Below, in pieces: positions 52,562 through 62,542 of a stretch of 64,000 nt of DNA. Source of the stretch: Pseudomonas graminis. GTDB taxonomy: Bacteria > Pseudomonadota > Gammaproteobacteria > Pseudomonadales > Pseudomonadaceae. Below the pieces are notes generated by a model. The model made no database searches. It saw nothing but the letters and a program-made list of their open reading frames with translations, and was not told the DNA's origin. The DNA lies in contig NZ_FOHW01000014.1 of assembly GCF_900111735.1 (NCBI RefSeq), forward strand, positions 1-64,000, read 5' to 3'. A program made the position numbers and the translations under genes. Position 1 is the first letter of the stretch; each line of letters begins with the position of its first letter.

Positions 52562-54379
52562 TCACGCTGCTTCTATTACCGGATTCATATCAATCTCACC
52601 CACCAGATCATCCTCCTGACGCCCGCTGACGACCTCGGCAATGAACGTCAGCGCGATGTTCTGGCACTGCTGCTTGAGCTGTTGCAGCTTCAGCGGCCGG
52701 CTCAGGAAATAGCCCTGGGCTTCTTCGCAGCCGAACTCACGCACCAGGCTCATGCAGCGAAAGGTTTCGACGCCTTCCGCGACGGTGCGATAACCCAGCT
52801 CGCTGGCCAGGTGCAGCACGGAGCGGGCGATGATGCGGTTGCGCGGGTTGCTCTCAAGGTCGGTGACCAGGGATTTGTCCAGCTTGAGGATGTTGGCCGG
52901 GATCTCGTGCAGGTAGGCAAAGTTGCTGTAGCCCGCGCCGAAGTCGTCAATCGCCACGTCAACGCCCAGCTCGCGGATGCAGGTGAGCTGGGCGATGACC
53001 CGCTTGTCCGCTCGAATCCACTCGCCTTCGGTGATCTCGACCTCGATCCGTGCGGGTTGGACACCGTGTCTGTCGCAGGCGCTCTGCAGCGTCAGCGCAA
53101 TGTCCAGATCGGCAAAGTCCAGCGGTGACAGGTTGAGCGACAGCCGCACGTCTTCGTCGATCCAGCCGCTGAGGTCGGCCAGCGCGCGGTCGATGACCCA
53201 GCGGGTCACGGTACTGATTCTGCCGGCGCTCTCGATCAACGGAATGAATTCGCTAGGCCAGATCTTGCCGAGCATCGGGTGGGTCCAGCGAATCAGCGCT
53301 TCGACGCTGAGCAGCCGCCCATCCTGGAGACTGAAACGCGGCTGGTACTCCAGATAGATGTCGCCACTGGTCAATGACTCGGCGAGTTCGTTGAGCAGGG
53401 TCAGCGCGCGACGCTGGGCGCAATCCTCTGCTTCGTCGTAGGCCGCCCAGGGCACTTGCCGATAAACGGCCCTCCCCGCCGCGTGGGTCGCTTTGCCCAT
53501 GAGCGCAGCGGCGGAGTTCAGACCGTCGTCACAGCACGCCAGCCCCACCACGACCTGCTGATGGGTGAAAGGCTCGGTGATCAGCGCCAAGACCATGCGG
53601 ACCAGGTCGTCCCGTTGAGACCGGTCGCAGGTCATCTGCAGACAGAAATCCTGATCGCTCACGTGATACAGCTCAGCGATGCCATCCAGACGGCGGCTCA
53701 GGCAGTGGGCCATGTCACGACGCGTCTGCTGCTCATCCAGGTTGCTGCTCACGCTGACATTCGCAGCGCTCGCCATCGGCTGGGTGCGGATCACCACCAT
53801 CAGCCGCACCTGGCTCCCGCTCACTGCAACGCCCTCGGTGTCCAGCAAAAACTGCTGCAAATTGGGCAAGCGGCTGACCGGGTGGCGGTAGCGCATCACC
53901 TGGCATTGTTCGACCTGGCCCATGACCAGTTGCGCGAAATCTTCGAGGACAGTGACTTCGTCGGGTTGCAGCGTGCGGGGGACTGTGTCGATCAGGCAAA
54001 AACTGCCGAGCACATCGCCGTGCTGATTACACAAAGGCGCCCCGGCATAGAACCGGATGCCATTGGGTCTGGTGACCAGCGCGTTATCGGCAAAACGCGG
54101 ATCCAGGTGGGCGTCGTTGACGACCATAACCCCGGAATTCTGGATGGTGTAGCGACAGAACGACTGTTCGATGGGCGTCTGGCTCGCATCGAAGCCCACC
54201 CGCCCGGGAAACCACTGGCGGTCTTTTTCCACCAGCGAGACCAGCACCGTCGGCACACGAAAGTGCGCAGCGGCAAGCCGACACAGGCGGTCGAAATCCT
54301 CGCTGTGTGCGGTTTCGAGCCATTGCAAAGCGTGAACCGCGGACAGGCGCTTCTGCTCAATTTCCAGCGAACAGTTCAT
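52562..54379 (-). CDS. GAF-GGDEF(degenerate)-EAL cyclic-di-GMP phosphodiesterase
   Basis: A 605-residue protein with an N-terminal GAF domain (residues about 20-160), a degenerate GGDEF-like domain (about 170-340) with no recognisable GG(D/E)EF motif, and a C-terminal EAL domain (about 350-590). EAL motifs seen: VEALIRW, NLSPLDFADLD, EVEITEG, AIDDFGAGYSNFAYL, KLDKSLV and AEGVETF. These include the metal-binding residues, so it should hydrolyse c-di-GMP. There are no membrane segments, so it is a cytoplasmic sensor. It ends at the repeat array. Confidence 0.88.
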   Translation of the reverse strand: MNCSLEIEQKRLSAVHALQWLETAHSEDFDRLCRLAAAHFRVPTVLVSLVEKDRQWFPGRVGFDASQTPIEQSFCRYTIQNSGVMVVNDAHLDPRFADNALVTRPNGIRFYAGAPLCNQHGDVLGSFCLIDTVPRTLQPDEVTVLEDFAQLVMGQVEQCQVMRYRHPVSRLPNLQQFLLDTEGVAVSGSQVRLMVVIRTQPMASAANVSVSSNLDEQQTRRDMAHCLSRRLDGIAELYHVSDQDFCLQMTCDRSQRDDLVRMVLALITEPFTHQQVVVGLACCDDGLNSAAALMGKATHAAGRAVYRQVPWAAYDEAEDCAQRRALTLLNELAESLTSGDIYLEYQPRFSLQDGRLLSVEALIRWTHPMLGKIWPSEFIPLIESAGRISTVTRWVIDRALADLSGWIDEDVRLSLNLSPLDFADLDIALTLQSACDRHGVQPARIEVEITEGEWIRADKRVIAQLTCIRELGVDVAIDDFGAGYSNFAYLHEIPANILKLDKSLVTDLESNPRNRIIARSVLHLASELGYRTVAEGVETFRCMSLVREFGCEEAQGYFLSRPLKLQQLKQQCQNIALTFIAEVVSGRQEDDLVGEIDMNPVIEAA

Positions 54380-54747
54380 GGCGTGCGCCCTCCATTATAA
54401 AAATGCGGATTAGATGATATCTCATGGCCACTACTTTCCGCTCTGGATAATGACGGAAGGTCGCCCGGCGTCGACCACAGGCAAAAGTAGAGTTCGGCCG
54501 AGCTGAGAAAAGTGATATCAGAAAGACATCAACTAAACGTTTCAGTTCCGAAGCTGTACAAATATATTCTGTTGTACAACTTTTTATAAAGTTAATACGA
54601 TTCCGGCCGACAGATGGATCAGAGCGACACGCAATTAACCCTAGCGTCTCCTCCCTGAGACGCCGTCACCGCACTCTAACCCGAGAAAAAGGACCGTTCT
54701 CAACGACAACAACCCAAGCGCCCCACTTAAGGGGCTGTGAGAACTGC
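54380..54747. other. Divergent promoter region between EAL and chemoreceptor genes
   Basis: 368 bases, AT-rich around 54520-54600 (TTTTTATAAAGTTAATACGA). Near 54722-54745 CCCCACTTAAGGGG forms a short palindrome just before the chemoreceptor start. No gene is seen. Confidence 0.45.
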
Positions 54748-56772
54748 ATGAATATTCTTGCCCCTGCCGTGTACCTGACCAACCGCCTGCGCTTTCCCGC
54801 CAAGTTCGCGCTGCTCGCCATTATTGTTTTGCTTCCTTTGACCCTGCTGGGCGCGCGCTTGCTGAATCAGCTCAACGCCAGCATCGATAACATCCATTCC
54901 GAACAAGTCGGCCAGCGCTATCTGATGGACGTTACCCCCGTACTTCGCCTGTCGATGCTGCAACGGGCATTGACCAATCGCCTGCTCAGCGGCGATGCAA
55001 CGGCTCAGCCGGACCTCGCGGCCAACCAGGCCAAATTGCAGGACGCCTTGACCAAACTGGAAGCCACTGACCGACAGTTTACCGTCGCACTGGAAACAGG
55101 CGATCGCGTGCAGCGCTTGCGCTCTGGCGCAGAAGGGTTGATCAGCCAGACCAAAGCCGGGGCCGATCAGACGAACATGTTTGATCAATGGAGCGACCAT
55201 CTGACCCAGACCCTGAATTTCATCTACTTCGTGTCCGCCACTTCCGGGATGGTCCTCGACGAAGACTACGCCTCACTGTTCCTCATCGATCAAAGCACCC
55301 TGCGACTGCCGCGCCAGATCAACGTGGTCGGGCAATTGCGCGGTCTGTCCAGCGGTCTGCACGAAGGCCAGCCGCTGACCGACGCCGCGCGTAGCACGTT
55401 CAAGTCGCTGCTCAAGCAAGAAACCCAGATTCGTCAGGAATTGCTGCAGAGCCTCAACCTGCTGCGCCGTCAAGAACCGGCCCTCGCCGATCGCATCCAG
55501 TCCCCCGTCACCAGCGGGTTGGCGAGCCTGGACAGCTTTCGCAGTGACCTGGACACCTTAATCGCCTCACCGCAAACCACCATCACCGCCACCCAGGGCC
55601 TGCCGGCAAAAGGCAATGCCGTGGTCGCCGAGCTGTATAAGGCCCAAGACGCCTTGCAGGCAGCACTGTCCGCAGAACTTGAGCGACGCGTTCAGGACAA
55701 GTCGGTTGACCGCGCCGCCATGCTGGCCATGTTCGCCATCGCCGGCCTGCTGCTGATTTACGCCTTCAGCGGGATTTACAGCGCCATGCGCCAGGCCATG
55801 GAAGCGATGTTGAGCGCCACCCGCCGCATCGCCCAGGGCGACCTCACCGCACGCGTCAACGTGGCGGGCAAGGACGAAATGGCCGACATCGGCACCGGCT
55901 TGAACCACATGGTCCAGGCCTTCGGTGAATCCCTGGCTCAGGTCGAGCGCAGTTCGAGCTCGGTGTCCGACGCCGCCACCCGCCTGAGTGCCTCCATCGA
56001 CCGCGCCAAAGTGTCGATGAACGCCCAGCAAGGCGAAACCGAGCAGGTCGCCACCGCCATCAACGAAATGACCGCCAGTGTCGCCGACGTCGCCCAGAAC
56101 ACCGAAGGTGCGGCGCGTGCAGCGGAACAGGCCAGCCAGGCATCGGGCAAAGGACTCGGCGTGATGCAGCAGACCCGCCAGACCATCGAAGCGCTGGCTG
56201 GCGAAGTCGACATCAGCGCGCAAAAGGTCGCTGCTCTCGCGCTGCACAGTCAGGAAATCGGTGGCGTCATTGAAGTGATCCGCAACATCGCCGACCAGAC
56301 CAACCTGCTCGCCCTTAACGCCGCCATCGAAGCCGCCCGCGCGGGTGAGCAAGGTCGTGGCTTTGCCGTGGTCGCGGACGAAGTGAGAACCCTGGCTTCC
56401 CGTACGCAGAACTCCACCGCAGAAATCCAGCGGATCATCCAGCAATTGCAACTGGCGACCAACGCCGCCGTGGACCAGATGAAAGCGGGCAAAGACCGGG
56501 CGCAGGATTGCCTGACCTCGGCCGATCAGACGTCCTCAAGCCTGAGCGCAATCAACGAAGGCGTAGAGTCGATCGTCGGCATGAACACCCAGATCGCCAG
56601 CGCTGCCGTGCAGCAGCACGCCGTGTCCGAGGACATCAACCGCAACGTCACCGAGATCCGCAACAGCACTTTCGTGTTGATGGAAGGCATCGAGGACAAC
56701 GCGGTAACAGCGGACGAGCTGTCGCTGCTGGCCGGCGAACTGCGCACCGTGGTCGGTCGCTTCAAACTCTGA
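54748..56772 (+). CDS. Methyl-accepting chemotaxis protein with large periplasmic helical domain
   Basis: A 674-residue transducer with TM1 at about residues 18-40 and TM2 at about 325-350, and a periplasmic, mostly helical domain of about 285 residues, possibly a double four-helix or nitrate-sensor-type bundle. A HAMP domain (about 355-405) and signalling domain follow, with the tip [20 protein letters not shown] and [20 protein letters not shown]. The ligand is unknown. It differs from the 541-residue receptor at 7435 in periplasmic size, so the two sense different cues. A GC-rich hairpin follows. Confidence 0.92.
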   Translation: MNILAPAVYLTNRLRFPAKFALLAIIVLLPLTLLGARLLNQLNASIDNIHSEQVGQRYLMDVTPVLRLSMLQRALTNRLLSGDATAQPDLAANQAKLQDALTKLEATDRQFTVALETGDRVQRLRSGAEGLISQTKAGADQTNMFDQWSDHLTQTLNFIYFVSATSGMVLDEDYASLFLIDQSTLRLPRQINVVGQLRGLSSGLHEGQPLTDAARSTFKSLLKQETQIRQELLQSLNLLRRQEPALADRIQSPVTSGLASLDSFRSDLDTLIASPQTTITATQGLPAKGNAVVAELYKAQDALQAALSAELERRVQDKSVDRAAMLAMFAIAGLLLIYAFSGIYSAMRQAMEAMLSATRRIAQGDLTARVNVAGKDEMADIGTGLNHMVQAFGESLAQVERSSSSVSDAATRLSASIDRAKVSMNAQQGETEQVATAINEMTASVADVAQNTEGAARAAEQASQASGKGLGVMQQTRQTIEALAGEVDISAQKVAALALHSQEIGGVIEVIRNIADQTNLLALNAAIEAARAGEQGRGFAVVADEVRTLASRTQNSTAEIQRIIQQLQLATNAAVDQMKAGKDRAQDCLTSADQTSSSLSAINEGVESIVGMNTQIASAAVQQHAVSEDINRNVTEIRNSTFVLMEGIEDNAVTADELSLLAGELRTVVGRFKL

Positions 56773-56778
56773 AGAACC

Positions 56779-56805
56779 GGCGCGCGGCGCAACACGCCGC
56801 GCGCC
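56779..56805. terminator. GC-rich hairpin between convergent genes
   Basis: An 11-bp perfect stem (GGCGCGCGGCG with CGCCGCGCGCC) with a 5-base loop lies between the chemoreceptor and the lactonase gene, which converge. There is no T-run, so it may act as a bidirectional pause or mRNA-end stabiliser, not a classical terminator. Confidence 0.45.
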
Positions 56806-56825
56806 GCGCGCCATAGAGCCATCCC

Positions 56826-57767
56826 TCAAGGCACCTGGGCCCCCGCCACCGCCACGTACACCGAATACAGCGATGTGTTGGCGGTGATGAACAGGCGGTT
56901 GCGGCGGGGGCCGCCGAAGGTCAGATTGGCGACCTTCTCCGGCAGGCGAATCTTGCCCAGCAAGGTACCGTCGGCGGCGAAGCACTGAACGCCGTCGCCG
57001 GCGCTGGTCCAGACATTGCCCTGCACATCCACGCGCATGCCGTCCGGCACGCCCGGCTCAATCACCGCAAAGACCCGCGACTGCCCCAGCTCCCGCCCAT
57101 TGATCACCTCGAACGCGCGGATGTGGTGGGGACCGTCCGGATCGTGGGAGCGACCGGAATCGGCGATGTACAAGGTCTGCCCGTCGGGGGAGAACGCCAG
57201 GCCGTTGGGTTGCACGAAATCATTGGCCATGCAGGCAACCTCACCGCTGTCCGGGTCGATCCGGTAAACATGGCGTCCCGGCTGCTCTTCTTCGGCCTGA
57301 TAGCCCTCGTAATCGGTGAGGATGCCGTAGCTGGGATCGGTGAACCACACCGCGCCATCGCGGTGCACCACCACGTCATTCGGCGAGTTCAGGCGTTTAC
57401 CTTCGAATCGCTCGGCCAGCACGGTGATCGAACCGTCCGGTTCGGTGCGTGTGACGCTGCGGGTGCCGTGCTCGCAGGTGATCAGCCGGCCCAGCAGGTC
57501 GCGGGTGTTGCCGTTGGAAAAATTCGACGGGGTGCGAAACGTCGACACGCCCTGCTCCGGGGTCCAGCGCAACATGCGCTGGTTGGGAATGTCGCTCCAC
57601 AGCAGATACCCGCCGTCGTTGAACCACACCGGCCCTTCGGCCCAGCGGCACTGATCGTACAAGTGCTCGAGCTGGGTGTTGGGCAGGATCAGGCGGTGGA
57701 AACGCTTGTCATGGCATTCGTAGAGGTCGTCGGACACAGGTTCGATCCTTGCTTCAGGCGCGGGCAT
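56826..57767 (-). CDS. SMP-30/gluconolactonase family protein
   Basis: A 313-residue six-bladed beta-propeller lactonase. Family motifs: the CRWAEGPVWFNDGGYLLWSD blade, SNGNTRDLLGRLITCEH, the metal-binding NSPNDVVVHRDGAVWFTDPS, VQPNGLAFSPDG and IADSGR. It should hydrolyse a sugar lactone to its aldonic acid. It is the last gene of the sugar ABC operon; its ATG overlaps the permease end by 14 bases. This implies the transported sugar is oxidised to a lactone before or after import. No signal peptide is evident, so it acts in the cytoplasm. Confidence 0.87.
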   Translation of the reverse strand: MPAPEARIEPVSDDLYECHDKRFHRLILPNTQLEHLYDQCRWAEGPVWFNDGGYLLWSDIPNQRMLRWTPEQGVSTFRTPSNFSNGNTRDLLGRLITCEHGTRSVTRTEPDGSITVLAERFEGKRLNSPNDVVVHRDGAVWFTDPSYGILTDYEGYQAEEEQPGRHVYRIDPDSGEVACMANDFVQPNGLAFSPDGQTLYIADSGRSHDPDGPHHIRAFEVINGRELGQSRVFAVIEPGVPDGMRVDVQGNVWTSAGDGVQCFAADGTLLGKIRLPEKVANLTFGGPRRNRLFITANTSLYSVYVAVAGAQVP

Positions 57768-58710
57768 TTTTGCGTCCGCTGACAGCGGTAATCACCGCGA
57801 TGATGATCAGGCCGGTGAGGATCAGCCGCACCCCGGCACTGGCGCCGAAGGTGTTGAGCATGCTCACCAGCAGGTAGAGAAACAGCGACGCGCCCCAGAT
57901 GCCCGGCACGTTGGAAAATCCGCCGGCCACCGAGGTGCCGCCGATCACCACGACGGCGATGGACGCCAGCAGGTATTCCTCGCCCATGCCCAGGGACGCA
58001 CCGCCGGAAAACCCGGCCAGGGTCAGGCCGCACAGGCTGCCGAACACCGCGCAGAGCACGTAGGTGGCGAAGCGCATGCGGCCGACCCTGATGCCGGCCA
58101 GTTCGGCGGCGCGGGCGTTCTGCCCGATAGCCAGAACCGAACGGCCGTAGCGGGTGCGGGTCAGCACATAACCCATGAGCACTGCCACGGCGATGACCAC
58201 GATCGCGAGGTACGGCACGCCGAATACCCGACCGGTGGCGAAGGTGTAGAACGCCTCCGGCGGCGGCACCCGCACGCTGCGGCCGTAGGCGATCGCCAGG
58301 GATTGCAGAATGAAGCTCGCCGACAGGGTCGCGATGATCGGGGGAATGCGCAGCAGCCGGATCAGCGCGAAATTGCCGCAACCCACCAGCACGCCGATGC
58401 CCAGCACGCCGATCACGCCCAGCCAGATGTTCGCGTCCTGGCCGTCCATGAGCTTCATGCCCAGCGCGCCGCTGAGGGCAATGTTGGCCGGGATCGACAG
58501 GTCGATGTTGCCAGGCCCGGTGCTGATGACGAACATCTGGCCGATGCCGACAATCGCGAAGAACGTCGAGAACGCCAGCGCGCCAGACAGCAACGCGCCT
58601 GCGCCCTGCCCGCCGGTGAACACCAGCGTCGCCGCCCAGATCAATAAGGCGGCGAGGAATGACCACAGCCACGGCTTGCCGCGCAGCGCTGCAACAGGTG
58701 AAGTGCTCAT
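57754..58710 (-). CDS. Sugar ABC transporter permease (second)
   Basis: A 318-residue RbsC-type permease with about 8-10 hydrophobic helices, including NIDLSIPANIALSGALGM (the typical substrate-side loop) and the ATPase-contact segment ALAIGQNARAAELAGIRVG. It forms the membrane channel together with the permease encoded just upstream (58707), with which it overlaps by 4 bases. Two different permeases are typical of YtfT/YjfF-like systems, whereas a single RbsC forms homodimers in the ribose system. Confidence 0.9.
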   Translation of the reverse strand: MSTSPVAALRGKPWLWSFLAALLIWAATLVFTGGQGAGALLSGALAFSTFFAIVGIGQMFVISTGPGNIDLSIPANIALSGALGMKLMDGQDANIWLGVIGVLGIGVLVGCGNFALIRLLRIPPIIATLSASFILQSLAIAYGRSVRVPPPEAFYTFATGRVFGVPYLAIVVIAVAVLMGYVLTRTRYGRSVLAIGQNARAAELAGIRVGRMRFATYVLCAVFGSLCGLTLAGFSGGASLGMGEEYLLASIAVVVIGGTSVAGGFSNVPGIWGASLFLYLLVSMLNTFGASAGVRLILTGLIIIAVITAVSGRKNARA

Positions 58711-59696
58711 AGCGGGCGTACCTCCAGACGATTGACCGCCGCACGCAGCGCCAGCACGAAAATCAGAATCGCGCCTTGGGCGCCGATCTGCCAGTCAGGC
58801 GAGATGCGGATGAACGACAGCAGCGAACCGGCCAGCACCAGGGTCAGCGCGCCGAGCACCGCACCCATGGGCGACACGCGGCCGCCGACGAATTCGCCGC
58901 CGCCGAGGATCACCCCGGCGATGGACAACAGGGTGTATCGCAGCGCGACGTTGGCGTCGGCCGACGTGGTCAACCCCACCAGAAACAGCCCCGACAACAC
59001 GCCGAAACTGCCGGCCATGGCGTACATCGCCACCTTGATGCGCAGCAGCGACCAGCCGGCCTTGGCAATCGCCAGCGGGTTGCCGCCGGCGCCGCGCAGG
59101 ACCACGCCGACGGTGGAGCGCATGAGGAAAAAGTGCATCGCCAGCCCGAGCACCAGGCACACGACGATCGCCAGCGGAATCAGCGGCGGCTTGATCCTCA
59201 CCAGCGCCTGCAGCCACTGCGGCGCCGTCCCGCCCGGTGATGGCAACAGCAGAATCGCGCCGCCGACCCAGATGAACGACATGCCTAGGGTGACGACAAT
59301 CGACGGCAGGTTGCGGCTGTGAATCAACGCGCCGAGCAGCGCATACACGCCCACGCAACCGGCCAGCGCCAGCCAGCCGAGGAACGGGTGTTGATCCAGC
59401 AGCGTTACCGCGACGCAGGCGACGAAGCTGATGAAGCTGCCCATGGACAGATCGAGGTCGTTGACGCTGATGATCAGCATCTGCGCGATGGTCGCCAGGG
59501 CAATCGGCACTGCCAGGTTGAGCATCAGGTTCAGGCCCATGTAGCTCATGGCCCGGGGTTGCATGATGAAGATGGTTGCCAGCAACACCACCAGCGACAC
59601 CGCCGGCAAGGCCGCGCGGAGCATGCGGGCACGGCGCGCGGCGTTGTTGCGCGTGGCGACGGGTGCGCGGGCAACGGAATTCAACGGGGCATTCAT
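58707..59696 (-). CDS. Sugar ABC transporter permease (first)
   Basis: A 329-residue RbsC-family permease with about nine hydrophobic segments. [20 protein letters not shown] and [20 protein letters not shown] are the characteristic loops. The start at ATG 59696 overlaps the ATPase stop by 4 bases. A longer frame to 59804 lies inside the ATPase gene. It pairs with the permease at 57754 as a probable heterodimer. Confidence 0.9.
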   Translation of the reverse strand: MNAPLNSVARAPVATRNNAARRARMLRAALPAVSLVVLLATIFIMQPRAMSYMGLNLMLNLAVPIALATIAQMLIISVNDLDLSMGSFISFVACVAVTLLDQHPFLGWLALAGCVGVYALLGALIHSRNLPSIVVTLGMSFIWVGGAILLLPSPGGTAPQWLQALVRIKPPLIPLAIVVCLVLGLAMHFFLMRSTVGVVLRGAGGNPLAIAKAGWSLLRIKVAMYAMAGSFGVLSGLFLVGLTTSADANVALRYTLLSIAGVILGGGEFVGGRVSPMGAVLGALTLVLAGSLLSFIRISPDWQIGAQGAILIFVLALRAAVNRLEVRPL

Positions 59697-61150
59697 GGGG
59701 TTTCCTCGGCGAAGGAGCTGCGCAGGATGCGCTCCTCGCTCAATTCGCTGCGCGGCATGTCGAGCACGGCCTGGCCGTCGCGGAAGACATACACGTGATC
59801 GCAATAGGTCAGCTCTTCAAGCTCGGTGGTGTACCAGATGAACGTGCGGCCGCGCGCCGCCTCCTCCATCAGAATCGAATACACCTCGCGCTTGGTGCCC
59901 ACATCGACGCCGCGCATGGGGTCGTCCATCAGGATGATCTGGCTGTCGGACGCCAGGGCCCGGGCAAACAGGGCTTTTTGCTGGTTGCCGCCGGACAGCG
60001 ACAGGATCGGATTGCGCATGTCCGGGGTGCGGATACTCATGCGCTTCATCCAGTCATCGGCCATGCTCTGCTCGGCGTCGGGGTCCAGCAGCACGCCGCG
60101 CTTGAGCTGGTTGAGGGAGCCGATGGTGATGTTTTCGCCGATGGACCACAGCGAAAATACGCCGTCAGTCTGGCGGTCGCCGGCGACGAAACTGGCGCCG
60201 GTGCCGTGCTTGACGCAATCGCGCAGCACTTGAGTCAGTAACTGGCTCTGGCCATGCCCGGCAAGCCCGGACAGCCCGACGATCTCGCCGGCAAACGCCT
60301 GCACCGAACGGCCATCCGTCTGACGCGCCGGGCGCTGCTGCACGCGCGCGCTGCCATGCTCACGGCGGGAGGCGAAAGCCTGTGTCCCCCGCTGTTGTTC
60401 ACGTGCAGTGCCGCCCATGACTTCCACCAGCGAATCGTGGGTGAATTCCCGCGCGGCGCGGGTCTCGACGATTCTGCCGTCACGCATCACCGCGATGCGG
60501 TCGCAGGTGCCGAGCATTTCGCCGAGGATGTGGCTGATCAGCACGATGCTGCCGCCGCCCTCGACGAAACGCCGCACGTGGCGCAACAGTTGCTCGGCGA
60601 CACGGGCGTCCAGGGATGAGGTCGGTTCGTCGAGGATGATCAGATCGAGGCGCTCGTCGACGTTGATGAACGCCCGGGCGATTTCCACCATCTGCCGCTT
60701 GCCGATGGACAGGTCAGCGACAATGTCATCGGCTTCGATGCCGTGGCCGGGAAAAATCTGCTCCAGCATCGTTTCGATCAGCTCGCCGGCCCGACGCCGC
60801 CAGCCGAAACCGCGCAGGGCCGGTGACATAAGCCGGGTGTTCTCGGCCACGTTGAGGTTCGGGCACAGCGACAGCTCCTGAAACACACAGCGAATGCCAT
60901 GCTGCCGCGCCACTTGCACCGAATAGCCGTCGCGCAGGTCGCGGCCTTCGATCAGCAGCTGGCCGCAGTCGGCGGCCAGGGTGCCGGCGAGCACTTGCAT
61001 CAGCGTCGATTTGCCCGCGCCGTTGTGGCCGATCAGGCCCAGGCACTCGCCTGCGCGCACGCTCAGGTCGACGTCACTCAATGCGCGGACGGCGCCGAAC
61101 GATTTGCCGGCACCCGCGAAGGCCACCCGCACAGGTCCATTTGCGTTCAT
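59693..61150 (-). CDS. Sugar ABC transporter ATP-binding protein (two ABC domains)
   Basis: A 485-residue protein of the RbsA/MglA/XylG type. Domain 1: Walker [21 protein letters not shown], signature [15 protein letters not shown], Walker [13 protein letters not shown]. Domain 2 (from about residue 265): degenerate Walker [19 protein letters not shown], signature [16 protein letters not shown] and Walker [16 protein letters not shown]. It couples ATP hydrolysis to sugar import. The weak second Walker A suggests only one fully active site, common in this subfamily. Confidence 0.92.
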   Translation of the reverse strand: MNANGPVRVAFAGAGKSFGAVRALSDVDLSVRAGECLGLIGHNGAGKSTLMQVLAGTLAADCGQLLIEGRDLRDGYSVQVARQHGIRCVFQELSLCPNLNVAENTRLMSPALRGFGWRRRAGELIETMLEQIFPGHGIEADDIVADLSIGKRQMVEIARAFINVDERLDLIILDEPTSSLDARVAEQLLRHVRRFVEGGGSIVLISHILGEMLGTCDRIAVMRDGRIVETRAAREFTHDSLVEVMGGTAREQQRGTQAFASRREHGSARVQQRPARQTDGRSVQAFAGEIVGLSGLAGHGQSQLLTQVLRDCVKHGTGASFVAGDRQTDGVFSLWSIGENITIGSLNQLKRGVLLDPDAEQSMADDWMKRMSIRTPDMRNPILSLSGGNQQKALFARALASDSQIILMDDPMRGVDVGTKREVYSILMEEAARGRTFIWYTTELEELTYCDHVYVFRDGQAVLDMPRSELSEERILRSSFAEETP

Positions 61151-61223
61151 GGTCAGAATTCCTTGGCGGGCCGCAGGCTGCGCGGCCTGCTTTGCTTACA
61201 TGGACAGGCTCACAGGGAGAAGC

Positions 61224-62264
61224 TCACAGGGAAGCGGCGGGCTTGAGCCTGGCGACGTCGTCGACGCTGTAGGTTTCGCTGACGATCCCGCCTTTAGGCA
61301 GGTCCTTCAGGCTGGCGTCGAGGGTCTGCTGAGTGACGGTGACCGCAGGCGACAGCAGGTCATGGGGCATTTTTTTGCCGTCGAGCAACTGCTGCGCGAC
61401 ATAGAACGCCAGGCTGGAAATGCTCGGTCCGCTGCTGATCGAGAAGCTCTGATAGCCCTGGGTGTCGCTTTGCTTCTTCCACCAGCTCAGCTCTTCTTCG
61501 CGGTTGCCGAAGATGATCGACGGCAGTGGACGGCCGGCCGCCACAAAGGCCTGGGCAATGCCCACGCCTTCGCCGCCCTGGGTCACCACGGCGTCGACTT
61601 TAGGCAGGCTGGGCAGCACGCCGGACACGGCTTTCTGCGCCACGGTCGGTGACCAGTTGCCGTTCACTTCGCCGACCACTTTCAGGTTCGGGTGTTTCAG
61701 CGCACCGGCAGTGATGCCCGAGTGAATGCGCTCGTCCACCGACACGCCGGCCAGCCCGCGCACTTCCAGCACATTGGCACCCTGAGGGAAGCGCCCGGCC
61801 AGGTAGTCCATCTGCTCGATGCCGGTCTGCTTGAAGTCCATGGAGATGCGGTACGCGCAGGGTTCGGAGACGGTGCCGTCGAAGGACACGACGATGATGC
61901 CGGCGTCGCAGGCCTGTTTCACCGCGCCGTTGAGCGCCGTCGGCGACGAGGCATTGATAACAATGGCGTCATAGCCCTGAAGGATCAGGTTCTGGATTTG
62001 CGCGGCCTGCTCGGTGGCCTGGTTTTCCGCGGTGGTGAAGCTGTCGGCCGACGCGATCAGGCCATCCTTGACGGCTTTGTCGGTGGTCTGCTGCCAGCTG
62101 GCGAGCATCAGTTGGCGCCAGGAGTTGCCGGCGTAATTGTTGGAGAGCGCGATCTTCTTGTCGGCTGTATCGGCGTGGGAAGCGACGGGCAGAGCCATCA
62201 GGGGCGCCACGGCCAGTGCGGCACAGAGCAACGAACGGCGTAGGGGATGACGACGACTTTTCAT
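61224..62264 (-). CDS. Sugar ABC transporter substrate-binding protein
   Basis: A 346-residue periplasmic binding protein with an Sec signal peptide (LRRSLLCAALAVAPLMALPV, ending ASHA, cleavage about residue 31). The mature part is a type 1 fold with KIALSNNYAGNSWRQLMLAS and the inter-domain hinge IIVVSFDGTVSEPCAYRISM. The ATG at 62264 is preferred over a longer frame to 62381. It is the first gene of the operon, followed after 73 bases by the ATPase. The ligand is likely a hexose or pentose, not determined. Confidence 0.9.
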   Translation of the reverse strand: MKSRRHPLRRSLLCAALAVAPLMALPVASHADTADKKIALSNNYAGNSWRQLMLASWQQTTDKAVKDGLIASADSFTTAENQATEQAAQIQNLILQGYDAIVINASSPTALNGAVKQACDAGIIVVSFDGTVSEPCAYRISMDFKQTGIEQMDYLAGRFPQGANVLEVRGLAGVSVDERIHSGITAGALKHPNLKVVGEVNGNWSPTVAQKAVSGVLPSLPKVDAVVTQGGEGVGIAQAFVAAGRPLPSIIFGNREEELSWWKKQSDTQGYQSFSISSGPSISSLAFYVAQQLLDGKKMPHDLLSPAVTVTQQTLDASLKDLPKGGIVSETYSVDDVARLKPAASL

Positions 62265-62464
62265 AGTTGAACCCTTGTTATTTTTATGGGGGCTGCAGGG
62301 TGGCCGACGGCGTCGGTCGCACCTTATTACGAACAGTACGCGGCGAGTCTGCACTGGCCGGTGCAGAGCGTCAGTGGTCAATCGTGCAGACCTGATGCGG
62401 GATCCCGCAAGCGACCTGCAGGAACGTGCGTTCTTTTTACCGCACAGGGGCCATAATGACCGGG

Positions 62465-62504
62465 CTGCATCCCGTGCAGTTTCAAAACGTGTTCAGTTCC
62501 TGAA
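62465..62504. promoter_or_regulatory. Two candidate operator palindromes in the ABC-kinase gap
   Basis: CTGCATCCCGTGCAG (62465-62479) and TTCAGTTCCTGAA (62492-62504) are imperfect-centre palindromes in the 278-base divergent gap, upstream of the histidine-kinase start at 62543. They could bind the response regulator encoded next. No footprint data exist. Confidence 0.35.
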
Positions 62505-62542
62505 AGTGTTCCATTCCAAAAATAAAAAACAGGTTGGAGCCC

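Noticed and set aside
52060..52629. 189-codon open frame across the REPIN array before the EAL gene
   Set aside because: It is composed entirely of REPIN and duplicated flank sequence, so its length reflects lack of stops in the repeat and not a gene.
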